Assembly (NCBI RefSeq): GCF_000702605.1
Contig: NZ_JNIR01000001.1
Span: forward strand, 1,602,501-1,666,500
From: Exiguobacterium acetylicum DSM 20416
GTDB lineage: Bacteria > Bacillota > Bacilli > Exiguobacteriales > Exiguobacteriaceae
Direction: 5' to 3'
Length of the DNA stretch: 64,000 bases
Under the pieces are notes generated by a model, which saw nothing but the letters and a program-made list of their open reading frames with translations, searched no databases and had not been told where the DNA came from. How positions within the stretch are numbered: the stretch's first letter is position 1; each line of letters opens with the position of its first letter. Shown here one piece after another: positions 55,550-64,000 of this stretch. The translations under genes were made by a program, and so were the position numbers.

Positions 55550-57037
55550 GTGCAAACAAAAAGCTTAACACAGCTCGATACACCTTTATTCGATGCGCTA
55601 CTCGCGCATGCGAAACGTCAACCAATTCAATTTCATATTCCCGGTCATAAAAATGGTCAAGGAATGGATCCAGCCTTTCGATCGTTCATCGGTCAGAATG
55701 CGCTCGATATCGATTTAATCAATATCGCTCCCCTTGATGATCTTCATCATCCAAAGGCAATCATTAAGGAAGCTCATCAATTGGCCGCTCAAGCCTTCCA
55801 CGCCGACGAAACGTTCTTTTCCGTACAAGGAACTTCAACGGCAATCATGGCAATGATCATGAGTGTCGTCGGACCTGATGATAAAATTCTCGTTCCTCGG
55901 AACGTGCATAAATCGGTGATGTCAGCTATCGTTCTTTCTGGTGCGCATCCGATTTTCATTCACCCTGAATTTGATGAGACATTCGGAATCGCGCACGGCA
56001 TCACACCAAGCGCGGTAGAACGTGCCCTTGCACTTCATCCCGATACAAAAGCAGTTCTCGTCATCAACCCGACCTATTTCGGCGTTGCTGGCGATTTAGA
56101 GAGTATCGTCAAGCTTTCCCATAGTAAAGGTATTCCGGTACTCGTCGACGAAGCACACGGCGTTCATATCGCATTCCACGAAGATATGCCATTGTCTGCG
56201 ATGCAAGCAGGAGCTGATCTTGCCGCAACCAGCGTGCATAAGCTCGGTGGGTCACTCACTGGAAGCTCTGTCCTGAACGTTCGTCGCGGACTTGTTTCTC
56301 CAGATAAAGTTCAAGCGGTGCTCTCGATGTTGACGACGACATCGACATCCTACCTATTGCTCGCATCTCTTGACTGTGCACGACGTCATCTTGCGATCAA
56401 TGGTGAAGCGATGAATCGTCGGGCACTTGAACTTGCGACACGGATGCGTTTTGGATTAGCGAAGCTTCCTTATCTCGCTGTTTTCGGCGAATCCGATCTT
56501 CATTCGAGTGCGACGTTTGCCTTTGATCCTACGAAAGTGCTCGTTTCCGTTAAAGGACTTGGTATTTCCGGTCACCTTGTTGAAGAGTTTTTACGTGAAG
56601 AACATCGGATTGAAGTTGAACTTTCAGATTTGAACAACATCCTCGTCATCATTACGTCTGGTGACTCGGAAGAGACGATTGATGCCTTTCTCCATGCGAT
56701 GTCATTACTGGTTGCACGTTATCAAAATAATGGCGCTGAAACGACTGATCATTCGATTGTTCTTCCAGACATCCCAGCACTCGCTCTCAGTCCTCGTGAT
56801 GCATTCTATGAAGAGACAGAGACGATTCCGTTGATTGATGCGGTCGGGCGGATTTCAGCTGAATTCATGATGGTATATCCACCTGGCATCCCAATCTTCA
56901 TTCCAGGCGAAATGATTACGGCAGACAATCTTGCCTATATTAAAGAAAACATCGAAGCTGGTCTTCCGGTTCAAGGCCTTGAGGACCATTCACTCGAGAC
57001 AATCAAAGTCATTCAACAATCGAATGCGATTCGGTAA
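55550..57037 (+). CDS. speA: Orn/Lys/Arg decarboxylase family, arginine decarboxylase SpeA type
   Basis: PLP-dependent decarboxylase that opens polyamine synthesis (Arg to agmatine in B. subtilis SpeA). The 495-residue protein has the fold-type I core: FHIPGHKNGQG, LVDEAHGVH (Asp-Ala-His contact) and the PLP Lys in TSVHKLGGSLTG. The C-terminal PPGIPIFIPGE is typical. Substrate (Arg, Lys or Orn) cannot be fixed by sequence alone. The GTG at 55550 is set by AAGGGGGGA 7 nt upstream; the frame is open to 55511. Confidence 0.92.
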   Translation: MQTKSLTQLDTPLFDALLAHAKRQPIQFHIPGHKNGQGMDPAFRSFIGQNALDIDLINIAPLDDLHHPKAIIKEAHQLAAQAFHADETFFSVQGTSTAIMAMIMSVVGPDDKILVPRNVHKSVMSAIVLSGAHPIFIHPEFDETFGIAHGITPSAVERALALHPDTKAVLVINPTYFGVAGDLESIVKLSHSKGIPVLVDEAHGVHIAFHEDMPLSAMQAGADLAATSVHKLGGSLTGSSVLNVRRGLVSPDKVQAVLSMLTTTSTSYLLLASLDCARRHLAINGEAMNRRALELATRMRFGLAKLPYLAVFGESDLHSSATFAFDPTKVLVSVKGLGISGHLVEEFLREEHRIEVELSDLNNILVIITSGDSEETIDAFLHAMSLLVARYQNNGAETTDHSIVLPDIPALALSPRDAFYEETETIPLIDAVGRISAEFMMVYPPGIPIFIPGEMITADNLAYIKENIEAGLPVQGLEDHSLETIKVIQQSNAIR

Positions 57038-57046
57038 AAACAAGAC

Positions 57047-57086
57047 AAAGCAGTAATCCTTATTCAATGAGGATTACTGCTTTTTT
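57047..57086 (+). terminator. Intrinsic terminator after speA
   Basis: GCAGTAATCCT-TATTCAATG-AGGATTACTGC followed by six T. Confidence 0.92.
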
Positions 57087-57093
57087 AGTCATT

Positions 57094-57399
57094 TCATTCT
57101 GCGTACTCATCATTTGGTGAACAAGGAATGAATGCTGCGAGTGCTTCACCAATTACTTCGACATCCTCTCGTTCAATCGCAAATGTACGAACTAAGACAT
57201 CTCCATTCAACACATCCTGTTGATCGAGTAACGCTGACTGACCACCGGTTAAACTGACGACGAGTACTTTCCCGAAGAATTGTCCTGTACAGACGACAGC
57301 AAAATCATAGCGGGCGAGTGCAGTCGTCCAGCCGACAAAACGAACCTTATCCATCTCTGATACGTAATACAGCTCCTCCAAGGTAGTCACGGATTCCAT
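57094..57399 (-). CDS. DUF3055-like small protein
   Basis: A 101-residue protein with the pattern KVRFVGWTTALARYDFAVVCTGQFFGKVLVVSLTGGQSALL, which resembles the DUF3055 family of Bacillales as I know it. Function unknown. The ATG at 57399 is chosen because GGAGAGGGTGG lies upstream; the open frame to 57456 overlaps the terminator region. It is downstream of the pdh operon terminator on the same strand. Confidence 0.72.
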   Translation of the reverse strand: MESVTTLEELYYVSEMDKVRFVGWTTALARYDFAVVCTGQFFGKVLVVSLTGGQSALLDQQDVLNGDVLVRTFAIEREDVEVIGEALAAFIPCSPNDEYAE

Positions 57400-57458
57400 G
57401 TGCGTCCACCCTCTCCAATTTTTACTTTTCCTTTTCCTTTTTTGAATCAAGCCCAAAC

Positions 57459-57501
57459 AAAAAACACCTCATTCACGGTCGGCTCCCCGCGAATGAGGTG
57501 T
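57459..57501 (-). terminator. Intrinsic terminator of the pdh operon
   Basis: The minus strand has ACACCTCATTC ... GAATGAGGTGTTTTTTG with a GC-rich loop, just after pdhD. Confidence 0.9.
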
Positions 57502-57508
57502 TTCAATA

Positions 57509-58921
57509 TTATTTAATGATGTGGATTGGGCTGCCGATTGCAACTTCAGCAGTTTCCATTGCGATTTCACCAAGTGATGGGTGCGCGTGGATTGTGAGTG
57601 CGATATCTTCAGCTGTCATACCAGACTCGATTGCGAGTCCCATTTCAGCGATCATATCAGAAGCGCCTGTACCAGCGATTTGCGCGCCGATCAAGAGACC
57701 ATCTGATTTACGAGTGATCATTTTCAAGAAGCCGTCTGGCTCGTTGAGTGCAAGTGCACGACCATTCGCAGCGTAAGGGAATTTAGACGCGATGTAGTCG
57801 AGTCCTTCTTCTTTTGCTTGTGCTTCCGTGTAACCGACTGTAGCGAGTTCTGGGTCTGTGAAGACGACCGCTGGAATCGCGCTGTAGTCGAGGTATGCAG
57901 GGTGTCCTGCAGCTGCTTCAGCAGCGATTTTAGCTTCGAATGAAGCTTTGTGTGCAAGTGGTGGTCCGGGAACGATATCACCGATTGCGTAGATGTTTTC
58001 GTTTGAAGTACGGCACTGATCGTCGATTTCGACAAGACCACGGTCGCTGACTTTAACTTCTGCCATTTCAAGACCAAGATCACCAGTGTTCGGACGGCGA
58101 CCAACAGTAACGAGGACGTAGTCCGCTTCAACTGTTTGTGCTTCACCGTTGACTTCGAATGTTACTTTAACGCCATCTTCCGACTCTTCCACACTTTGAG
58201 CAAGTGCTTCGTTGTGGATTGTGATGTTACCTTTTTGTTTGAGCTTTTTCTTAACGACTTGCGTCATAGCAGGCTCGAAACCAGAAAGGATGTCTTTTGT
58301 TCCTTCAAGAATGACGACTTCTGTATCGAAGTTCGCATACGCTGTACCAAGCTCCATCCCGATGTATCCGCCACCGATGACGATGAGTTTTTTCGGGATT
58401 TCAGGAAGGTTCAATGCGCCTGTTGAAGAAAGAACGCGTTTTGACCATTTGAAAGCTGGAAGTTCGATTGGAGTCGAACCTGTCGCGATGATACATTTCT
58501 TGAATTTGTAAGGAGTCGAAGAATCTTCGTTGATGATACGAACTGTATCTTCTGATTGGAAGTAAGCTTCCCCAACGACAGTCTCAACTTTGTTCCCTTT
58601 AAGAAGACCACTAACGCCGCCAGTCAATTTGTTGACGACAGATTGTTTCCAAGATTGAACTTTCGAGAAATCGACAGTTGCATTCTCAGAAGTGATCCCC
58701 ATATCGCTTGAACCTTTAGCATGCTGGAAGTTGTGTCCTGCAGTGATCAAGGCTTTTGACGGGATACATCCAACGTTTAAGCAGACACCGCCGACGTTTT
58801 CACGTTCAACGATTGTTACTTTCATACCGAGTTGCGCGCCGCGGATTGCAGCAACGTAACCACCAGGGCCAGCCCCGATTACGAGTAAATCTGTTTCTTG
58901 TGCGAATTCACCTACTACCAT
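57509..58921 (-). CDS. pdhD: Dihydrolipoyl dehydrogenase (E3)
   Basis: FAD enzyme that reoxidises dihydrolipoamide, making NADH. The 470-residue protein has the FAD fold [12 protein letters not shown], the redox disulphide in [15 protein letters not shown] (Cys about 47 and 52), the NAD fold [12 protein letters not shown], the second FAD segment [18 protein letters not shown] and the catalytic HAHPSLGE at the C-terminus. It is last gene of pdhABCD, 3 nt after pdhC. Confidence 0.97.
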   Translation of the reverse strand: MVVGEFAQETDLLVIGAGPGGYVAAIRGAQLGMKVTIVERENVGGVCLNVGCIPSKALITAGHNFQHAKGSSDMGITSENATVDFSKVQSWKQSVVNKLTGGVSGLLKGNKVETVVGEAYFQSEDTVRIINEDSSTPYKFKKCIIATGSTPIELPAFKWSKRVLSSTGALNLPEIPKKLIVIGGGYIGMELGTAYANFDTEVVILEGTKDILSGFEPAMTQVVKKKLKQKGNITIHNEALAQSVEESEDGVKVTFEVNGEAQTVEADYVLVTVGRRPNTGDLGLEMAEVKVSDRGLVEIDDQCRTSNENIYAIGDIVPGPPLAHKASFEAKIAAEAAAGHPAYLDYSAIPAVVFTDPELATVGYTEAQAKEEGLDYIASKFPYAANGRALALNEPDGFLKMITRKSDGLLIGAQIAGTGASDMIAEMGLAIESGMTAEDIALTIHAHPSLGEIAMETAEVAIGSPIHIIK

Positions 58922-58924
58922 TGC

Positions 58925-60217
58925 TTATCCCTCCATGATGAGAAGTTGTGGGTCGTTCAATAGACGTTTAACTAAGTTAAGCGCGTTTTGTGCAGTTGCA
59001 CCATCGATGAGACGGTGGTCGAAGCTGAATGAAAGTGCAAGAACTGGTGCAGCAACGATTTCGCCGTTTTTAACGACCGCTTTTTCAGCGATACGACCGA
59101 TACCGAGGATTGCAACTTCTGGGTGGTTGATGACTGGTGTGAACCACTGACCGCCAGCAGAACCGATGTTAGTGATCGTGATTGATCCACCTTTCATCTC
59201 GTCGCCAGAAAGTTTTCCTTCGCGTGCTTTACCAGCAAGGTCATTGATGTCGTCAGCGAGTGAGAAGATCGATTTACGATCTGCATCTTTAACGACTGGT
59301 ACGACAAGACCGTTGTCTGTATCTGCAGCGATACCGATGTTGAAGTAGTTTTTGTAGACGATTTCTTCGTTTACATCGTCGATTGATGCGTTGATTGCTG
59401 GGTATTTCTTAGCAGCAGCAGTCAATGCTTTTACGACGAACGGAAGGTAAGTCAATTTCGTACCTTGAGCAGCCGCAACTTCTTTGAAGTTTTTACGGAG
59501 TGCTACGAGGTTCGTAACATCAACTTCGTCCATGAGTGTTACGTGTGGAGCTGTATGTTTCGAGTTAACCATTGCTTTCGAAATCGCTTTACGGATTCCT
59601 TTGATTTTCTCGCGTGTTTCAAGTTCAGGTTGAGCAGCAACGTAAGGCTTAACTTCTGTTTTTGGTGCAGAAGCAGCTGCAGCTGGTGCTTTTTCTTCTG
59701 TTGCTGGTGCTTCAGAAGTTTGTCCACCGTTTGCGAATGCATCGATGTCTTCTTTAACAACACGACCGTTGTCGCCAGAACCTTGGACTTCACGGATGTC
59801 GACACCTTTTTCACGTGCATATTTACGGACAGATGGCATCGCGATGACGCGTTCTGATTTATGGATTTGAACCTCGTTTGGTTTGTCTTCCACTTTTTGA
59901 TCCGTATCTTGAACGTCTTTCGCGTTGTCTTCAGCTTTTGGTTGCTCTGCTTCTTCAGAAGGAGCAGAACCTTCGCCTTCGACTTCGAATGTGATGAGGA
60001 CGTCGCCAACGACAGCTACGACACCTTCGTCAACTTTTACTTCTTTAACAGTACCATCAACTGGTGATGGGATTTCAACGACTGCTTTATCGTTTTGTAC
60101 TTCAAGAAGAACGTCGTCTTCCTTGACAGTGTCGCCCGCTTTTACGAACCACTTTACGATTTCACCTTCATGAATACCCTCACCGATATCCGGCAATTTG
60201 AATTCAAATAAACCCAT
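58925..60217 (-). CDS. pdhC: Dihydrolipoamide acetyltransferase (E2)
   Basis: Core of the pyruvate dehydrogenase complex. The 430-residue protein has one lipoyl domain (about 1-78, lipoyl Lys in [11 protein letters not shown]), an Ala/Glu/Pro-rich linker, the E3-binding domain (about 128-165, [23 protein letters not shown]), a second Ala-rich linker and the acyltransferase with [12 protein letters not shown] hairpin lies in the 101-nt gap before it. AAGGAGGC precedes the ATG. Confidence 0.97.
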   Translation of the reverse strand: MGLFEFKLPDIGEGIHEGEIVKWFVKAGDTVKEDDVLLEVQNDKAVVEIPSPVDGTVKEVKVDEGVVAVVGDVLITFEVEGEGSAPSEEAEQPKAEDNAKDVQDTDQKVEDKPNEVQIHKSERVIAMPSVRKYAREKGVDIREVQGSGDNGRVVKEDIDAFANGGQTSEAPATEEKAPAAAASAPKTEVKPYVAAQPELETREKIKGIRKAISKAMVNSKHTAPHVTLMDEVDVTNLVALRKNFKEVAAAQGTKLTYLPFVVKALTAAAKKYPAINASIDDVNEEIVYKNYFNIGIAADTDNGLVVPVVKDADRKSIFSLADDINDLAGKAREGKLSGDEMKGGSITITNIGSAGGQWFTPVINHPEVAILGIGRIAEKAVVKNGEIVAAPVLALSFSFDHRLIDGATAQNALNLVKRLLNDPQLLIMEG

Positions 60218-60272
60218 TTGAATATGCCTCCTTTTAGTTCACTCTTCTAGTCGATTGTTATCTGTAAAAACG

Positions 60273-60301
60273 GAAGCAAGGAGAGAATGGAACCCTCTCC
60301 T
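60273..60301 (-). other. Stem-loop in the pdhB-pdhC gap
   Basis: The minus strand has AAGGAGAG-GGTTCCATT-CTCTCCTT, an 8-bp perfect stem with a 9-nt loop and no T-run. It may be an mRNA processing or stability element; it is not a terminator. Confidence 0.6.
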
Positions 60302-60318
60302 TATTTTCCGAAATGCTC

Positions 60319-61296
60319 TTAGAAATTGTAGACAGTTTTGACTTTCTCAACGATATCTTTGTGGTCTGGGATCCAGACGTCTTCACCTTGTGCGAATGGG
60401 AAGATTGTATCTGGTGCAGCAACACGAAGGATCGGTGCTTCAAGGTCAAGGATTGCACGTTCTTGGATTTCAGTAGCAACCATTGCAGCAATACCCGCTT
60501 GTTTTTGTGCTTCTTGAACGACGACGACACGGTTTGTTTTCTTGACAGAAGCAAGAATCGTATCGATATCAATCGGGCTGATCGTCATCAAGTCGATGAT
60601 TTCGACGCTGATGTTTTCTTTTTCGAGCTCTTCAGCTGCTTTAAGTGAAGCGTGTACCATCGCACCGTAAGTGACGATTGTTACATCTGTACCTTCACGT
60701 TTTACATCAGCTTTTCCGAGTTCGATCGTGTAATCGCCCTCTGGCACTTCACCGCGGAATGAACGGTAGAGTTTCATGTGCTCGAGGAATACGACTGGGT
60801 CATTGTCGCGGATTGACGCGATCAAGAGACCTTTTGCATCGTATGGTGTTGAAGGAATGACAACTTTAAGTCCTGGTGACTGAGCCATGAGTCCTTCGAG
60901 GTTATCTGCGTGAAGTTCCGGTGTTTTAACACCGCCACCGAATGGTGAACGGATTGTTACAGGTGCACTGTACGTACCACCTGAACGGTAACGGAGACGC
61001 GCAAGTTGTGCTGCGACTGAATCAAATACTTCGAATACGAATCCGAAGAATTGGATTTCCATGATTGGACGGAATCCTGTCAGACTGAATCCGACAGCAA
61101 GACCACCAATACCTGATTCCGCAAGTGGTGTATCGAAGACGCGGTCTTCACCGAGCTCATCTTGAAGACCTTCTGTCGCACGGAATACCCCACCGTTTTT
61201 ACCGACGTCTTCACCGAACATGAGAACTTGTTCGTCGCGTTTCATCTCGACGCGCATTGCGTCAGTGATCGCTTGGATCATCGTCATTTGTGCCAT
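60319..61296 (-). CDS. pdhB: Pyruvate dehydrogenase E1 component, beta subunit
   Basis: Binds and orients thiamine diphosphate with the alpha subunit. The 325-residue transketolase-like protein has [21 protein letters not shown] (about 24-44), [14 protein letters not shown] and [13 protein letters not shown]-type strands, and ends [14 protein letters not shown]-like. It is coupled to pdhA upstream (3-nt gap). GGAGTCG precedes the ATG. Confidence 0.96.
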   Translation of the reverse strand: MAQMTMIQAITDAMRVEMKRDEQVLMFGEDVGKNGGVFRATEGLQDELGEDRVFDTPLAESGIGGLAVGFSLTGFRPIMEIQFFGFVFEVFDSVAAQLARLRYRSGGTYSAPVTIRSPFGGGVKTPELHADNLEGLMAQSPGLKVVIPSTPYDAKGLLIASIRDNDPVVFLEHMKLYRSFRGEVPEGDYTIELGKADVKREGTDVTIVTYGAMVHASLKAAEELEKENISVEIIDLMTISPIDIDTILASVKKTNRVVVVQEAQKQAGIAAMVATEIQERAILDLEAPILRVAAPDTIFPFAQGEDVWIPDHKDIVEKVKTVYNF

Positions 61297-61299
61297 GGG

Positions 61300-62391
<1,092 letters not shown>

Positions 62392-62571
62392 TCATCCTTT
62401 CACTGCGTTCAGCGAAATATTCCTCTGACTGATTTGCTCACATGACAATAGTGTCCAAAAAACGAAGTCCCGTGTGACTATCCTTTGAACATGTGTCTGT
62501 GTACCTATTCAGTTGAGTAAACTGTATTATCATGAATCGACACGTAATAGTGTCTTGTTCATTACGTTACA

Positions 62572-62600
62572 AGTATAAATCTGTAACACCTTAAAATCAA
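62572..62600 (-). promoter_or_regulatory. Probable pdh operon promoter
   Basis: The minus strand has TTGATT, a 17-nt spacer and TATACT. An alternative weaker pair lies downstream (TTGTAA / TATTAC, also 17 nt). Confidence 0.6.
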
Positions 62601-62631
62601 AGGAAATGTTTTATTTTTTTCACGTTTCATA

Positions 62632-62649
62632 TTGTGAATTCAATCACAA
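62632..62649. promoter_or_regulatory. TTGTGA-N6-TCACAA palindrome upstream of pdhA and def
   Basis: TTGTGAATTCAATCACAA is symmetric over 18 nt, except nothing needs to be excluded in the arms. It fits a Crp/Fnr/ArcR half-site pair and is also one base away from the Rex consensus TTGTGAAN4TTCACAA. It is centred about 75 nt upstream of the predicted pdhA start point. Confidence 0.75.
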
Positions 62650-62724
62650 AACTAGAATATTCCATCTTCTGTATCATTCGATATTTTCCTACTGTGTTAG
62701 TTGTCATCATTCCCCACTTTCCTA

Positions 62725-62733
62725 TGCTATACT
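62725..62733 (+). promoter_or_regulatory. Extended -10 promoter of def
   Basis: TGCTATACT is a TGN-TATACT extended -10, 27 nt before the ATG at 62760. A TTGTCA lies upstream at a spacing of 21, too long to be a normal -35. Confidence 0.6.
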
Positions 62734-62759
62734 TTTTGTAGACGAAAGGAGTGTTGTTC

Positions 62760-63299
62760 ATGATCACCATGAATGAAATCGTACGCGAAGACGTTCCTGC
62801 TCTTCACGAACGGTCAGTAGAAGTGACCTTCCCTCTCAGCGATGAGGATAAGGAAACGATGCGACTCATGCGCGAGTTCCTCGCCAACAGTCAAGATGAT
62901 GAAATTGCGAAGAAATACGACTTACGAAGCGGTATTGGACTTGCAGCACCACAGATCGGTGTCAACAAGCGCATGTTCGCGATCCGCTTACCGGATGGTG
63001 ACGATTTATTGGAATTTGGTATCTATAATCCAAAAATCATCAGTCATTCCGTCGAGCAGACGTATTTAACTGGCGGTGAAGGATGTTTGTCCGTCGACCG
63101 TGAAGTCGAAGGACATGTACCGCGCTATATGCGTATTACCCTAACTGGCATCGATCATAACGGAAATCCTATAAAATTACGTTTAAAAGGGATGAAAGCA
63201 ATCGTCTGCCAACATGAATACGACCATCTAGATGGCGTCATGTTTTACGATCGGATTGATAAAAAAGAACCGTTCAAGGAATACGGTCCTGCTACGTAA
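62760..63299 (+). CDS. def: Peptide deformylase
   Basis: Removes the N-formyl group from nascent proteins. It has 179 residues with the three family motifs: [10 protein letters not shown] (about 58-67), EGCLSV (about 106-111) and the metal-binding HEYDHLDG (about 150-157). The insert and the length fit the type 2 enzyme of Gram-positive bacteria. The ATG at 62760 is 8 nt after AAAGGAG. It is divergent from pdhA and convergent with rnjA. Confidence 0.96.
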   Translation: MITMNEIVREDVPALHERSVEVTFPLSDEDKETMRLMREFLANSQDDEIAKKYDLRSGIGLAAPQIGVNKRMFAIRLPDGDDLLEFGIYNPKIISHSVEQTYLTGGEGCLSVDREVEGHVPRYMRITLTGIDHNGNPIKLRLKGMKAIVCQHEYDHLDGVMFYDRIDKKEPFKEYGPAT

Positions 63300-63302
63300 T
63301 AC

Positions 63303-63341
63303 AAAAATCCTCGTTTCCGTTTTCGGAGACGAGGATTTTTT
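63303..63341. terminator. Bidirectional terminator between def and rnjA
   Basis: AAAAATCCTCGTTTCC-GTTTTC-GGAGACGAGGATTTTTT, with A and T runs at the ends, for the convergent pair. Confidence 0.92.
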
Positions 63342-63344
63342 GAA

Positions 63345-64000
63345 TCAGACTTCCATGATGATCGGCATGACCATCGGATGACGTTGTGTTTTTTCTGTTA
63401 AATACGGTGTGAGCGTATCATTGATGACTTGTTTGATATCCGTCCATTTCGTATTCCGGTTCGCAAGCGATTGATCAAGTGAGCGCTTGAGTAGACGTTC
63501 AGCATCTTTAATCAAATTACCCGACTCACGCATGTAGACGAAACCACGTGAGATGATGTCCGGTCCTGAGACGAGACGATTCGTCTTCGAGTCGAGCGTC
63601 ACGACGACGACGACGACGAGTCCCTCTTCCGAGAGGATACGACGATCGCGTAAGACGATGTTTCCGATGTCTCCGATCCCTTTTCCGTCGACATATACCG
63701 CATTCGCTTGAATCTTCCCGGTGATAGCGGCTGCATTCGCATCTAATGCGAGTACTTCACCGTTATCCATGACGAAACAGTTTTCTTCCGGTACACCAGC
63801 ATCCATCGCAAGCGACATATGCTTCTTCAGCATCCGATATTCACCGTGAATCGGCATGAAGTATTTCGGATTTAATAGACGTAACATGAGCAACTGCTCT
63901 TGTTGACTACCGTGACCTGATGTATGGATATCATTCAGTTTACCGTACATGACATCTGCGCCAGCTTTATATAGCTGATTGATCGTCTTTCCGACAGAAA
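63345..64000 (-). CDS. rnjA: Ribonuclease J1, C-terminal part (cut by window edge)
   Basis: Metallo-beta-lactamase/beta-CASP ribonuclease with endo- and 5'-exonuclease activity in mRNA turnover. The visible 218 residues include the beta-CASP end [13 protein letters not shown] (motif C region), [18 protein letters not shown]-like and the C-terminal domain ending [13 protein letters not shown]-type. The reading frame continues open across base 64000, so the N-terminal metal-binding half lies outside. It is rnjA rather than rnjB by context next to def and close match to the B. subtilis J1 tail. Confidence 0.92.
   Translation of the reverse strand, partial: SVGKTINQLYKAGADVMYGKLNDIHTSGHGSQQEQLLMLRLLNPKYFMPIHGEYRMLKKHMSLAMDAGVPEENCFVMDNGEVLALDANAAAITGKIQANAVYVDGKGIGDIGNIVLRDRRILSEEGLVVVVVVTLDSKTNRLVSGPDIISRGFVYMRESGNLIKDAERLLKRSLDQSLANRNTKWTDIKQVINDTLTPYLTEKTQRHPMVMPIIMEV

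Overview
The window is a 64-kb stretch of core chromosome from a low-to-moderate GC member of the Bacillales. Gene order follows Bacillus subtilis blocks: pyrR-pyrP-pyrB, the dcw/ylm/divIVA/ileS division region, ylb, cta, yla, and pdh-def-rnjA. Sporulation-type members of these clusters (spoVD, spoVE) are missing and several blocks are rearranged. This best fits a non-sporulating genus such as Exiguobacterium. The genus is an inference from gene content and protein character, not from a database match. Most genes lie on the minus strand. The plus-strand genes (tmcAL, an ATP-grasp gene, a yugN-like gene, ctaA, 47248, ylaI-like, 53552, speA, def) mostly stand alone between terminators. I saw no rRNA, tRNA, insertion sequence, prophage or CRISPR array.

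Layout. 1-2.7 kb: pyrimidine genes with a PyrR-binding loop before each of pyrR, pyrP and pyrB. 2.7-7.2 kb: rluD-type synthase, lspA, and ileS under a T-box. 7.2-22.8 kb: divIVA-ylmH-ylmG-sepF-ylmE-pgeF-ftsZ-ftsA-divIB-murG-murD-mraY-murF-pbpB-ftsL-rsmH, read right to left. This is a compact division and wall cluster without mraZ, murE, murB or ftsW. 22.9-26.5 kb: bshC, a DUF3397 protein, a ketopantoate-reductase-like gene, rpmF and yceD. 26.6-32 kb: tmcAL, ylbL, coaD, rsmD, ylbG, ricF, then the ATP-grasp and yugN-like genes. 32-40.6 kb: cytochrome caa3 oxidase and its assembly genes (small unknown, sco, ctaM, ctaG, ctaF, ctaE, ctaD, ctaC, ctaB) with ctaA divergent. 40.6-49.6 kb: photolyase, frameshifted pyruvate carboxylase, ftsW, ylaN, phoH and neighbours. 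49.7-57.4 kb: ylaI-like, a PQQ-type sugar dehydrogenase lipoprotein, ylaH-like, typA, suhB, yktA-like, speA and small unknowns. 57.5-64 kb: pdhABCD, def, and the 3' part of rnjA.

How the parts work together. The centre builds and divides the cell wall (Mur enzymes, PBP2B, FtsL/DivIB, FtsA/FtsZ/SepF/DivIVA). The cta block makes and inserts heme A and copper into a cytochrome c oxidase whose subunit II carries its own heme c. The pdh operon and pyc feed the TCA cycle. Control is visible at RNA level (PyrR loops, one T-box, several terminators inside gene runs). It is also visible at DNA level: two perfect TGTGA-N6-TCACA palindromes, one at ctaA/ctaB and one at pdhA/def, suggest a shared redox or Crp/Fnr-family input.

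The observations most worth checking are the A7 frameshift in pyc, the PyrR loop placed directly on the pyrP ribosome-binding site, the two TGTGA palindromes, and a Gln replacing the usual Arg in the catalytic motif of the RluD-type synthase. I found no undescribed multi-gene system. The window is almost entirely ordinary housekeeping DNA.
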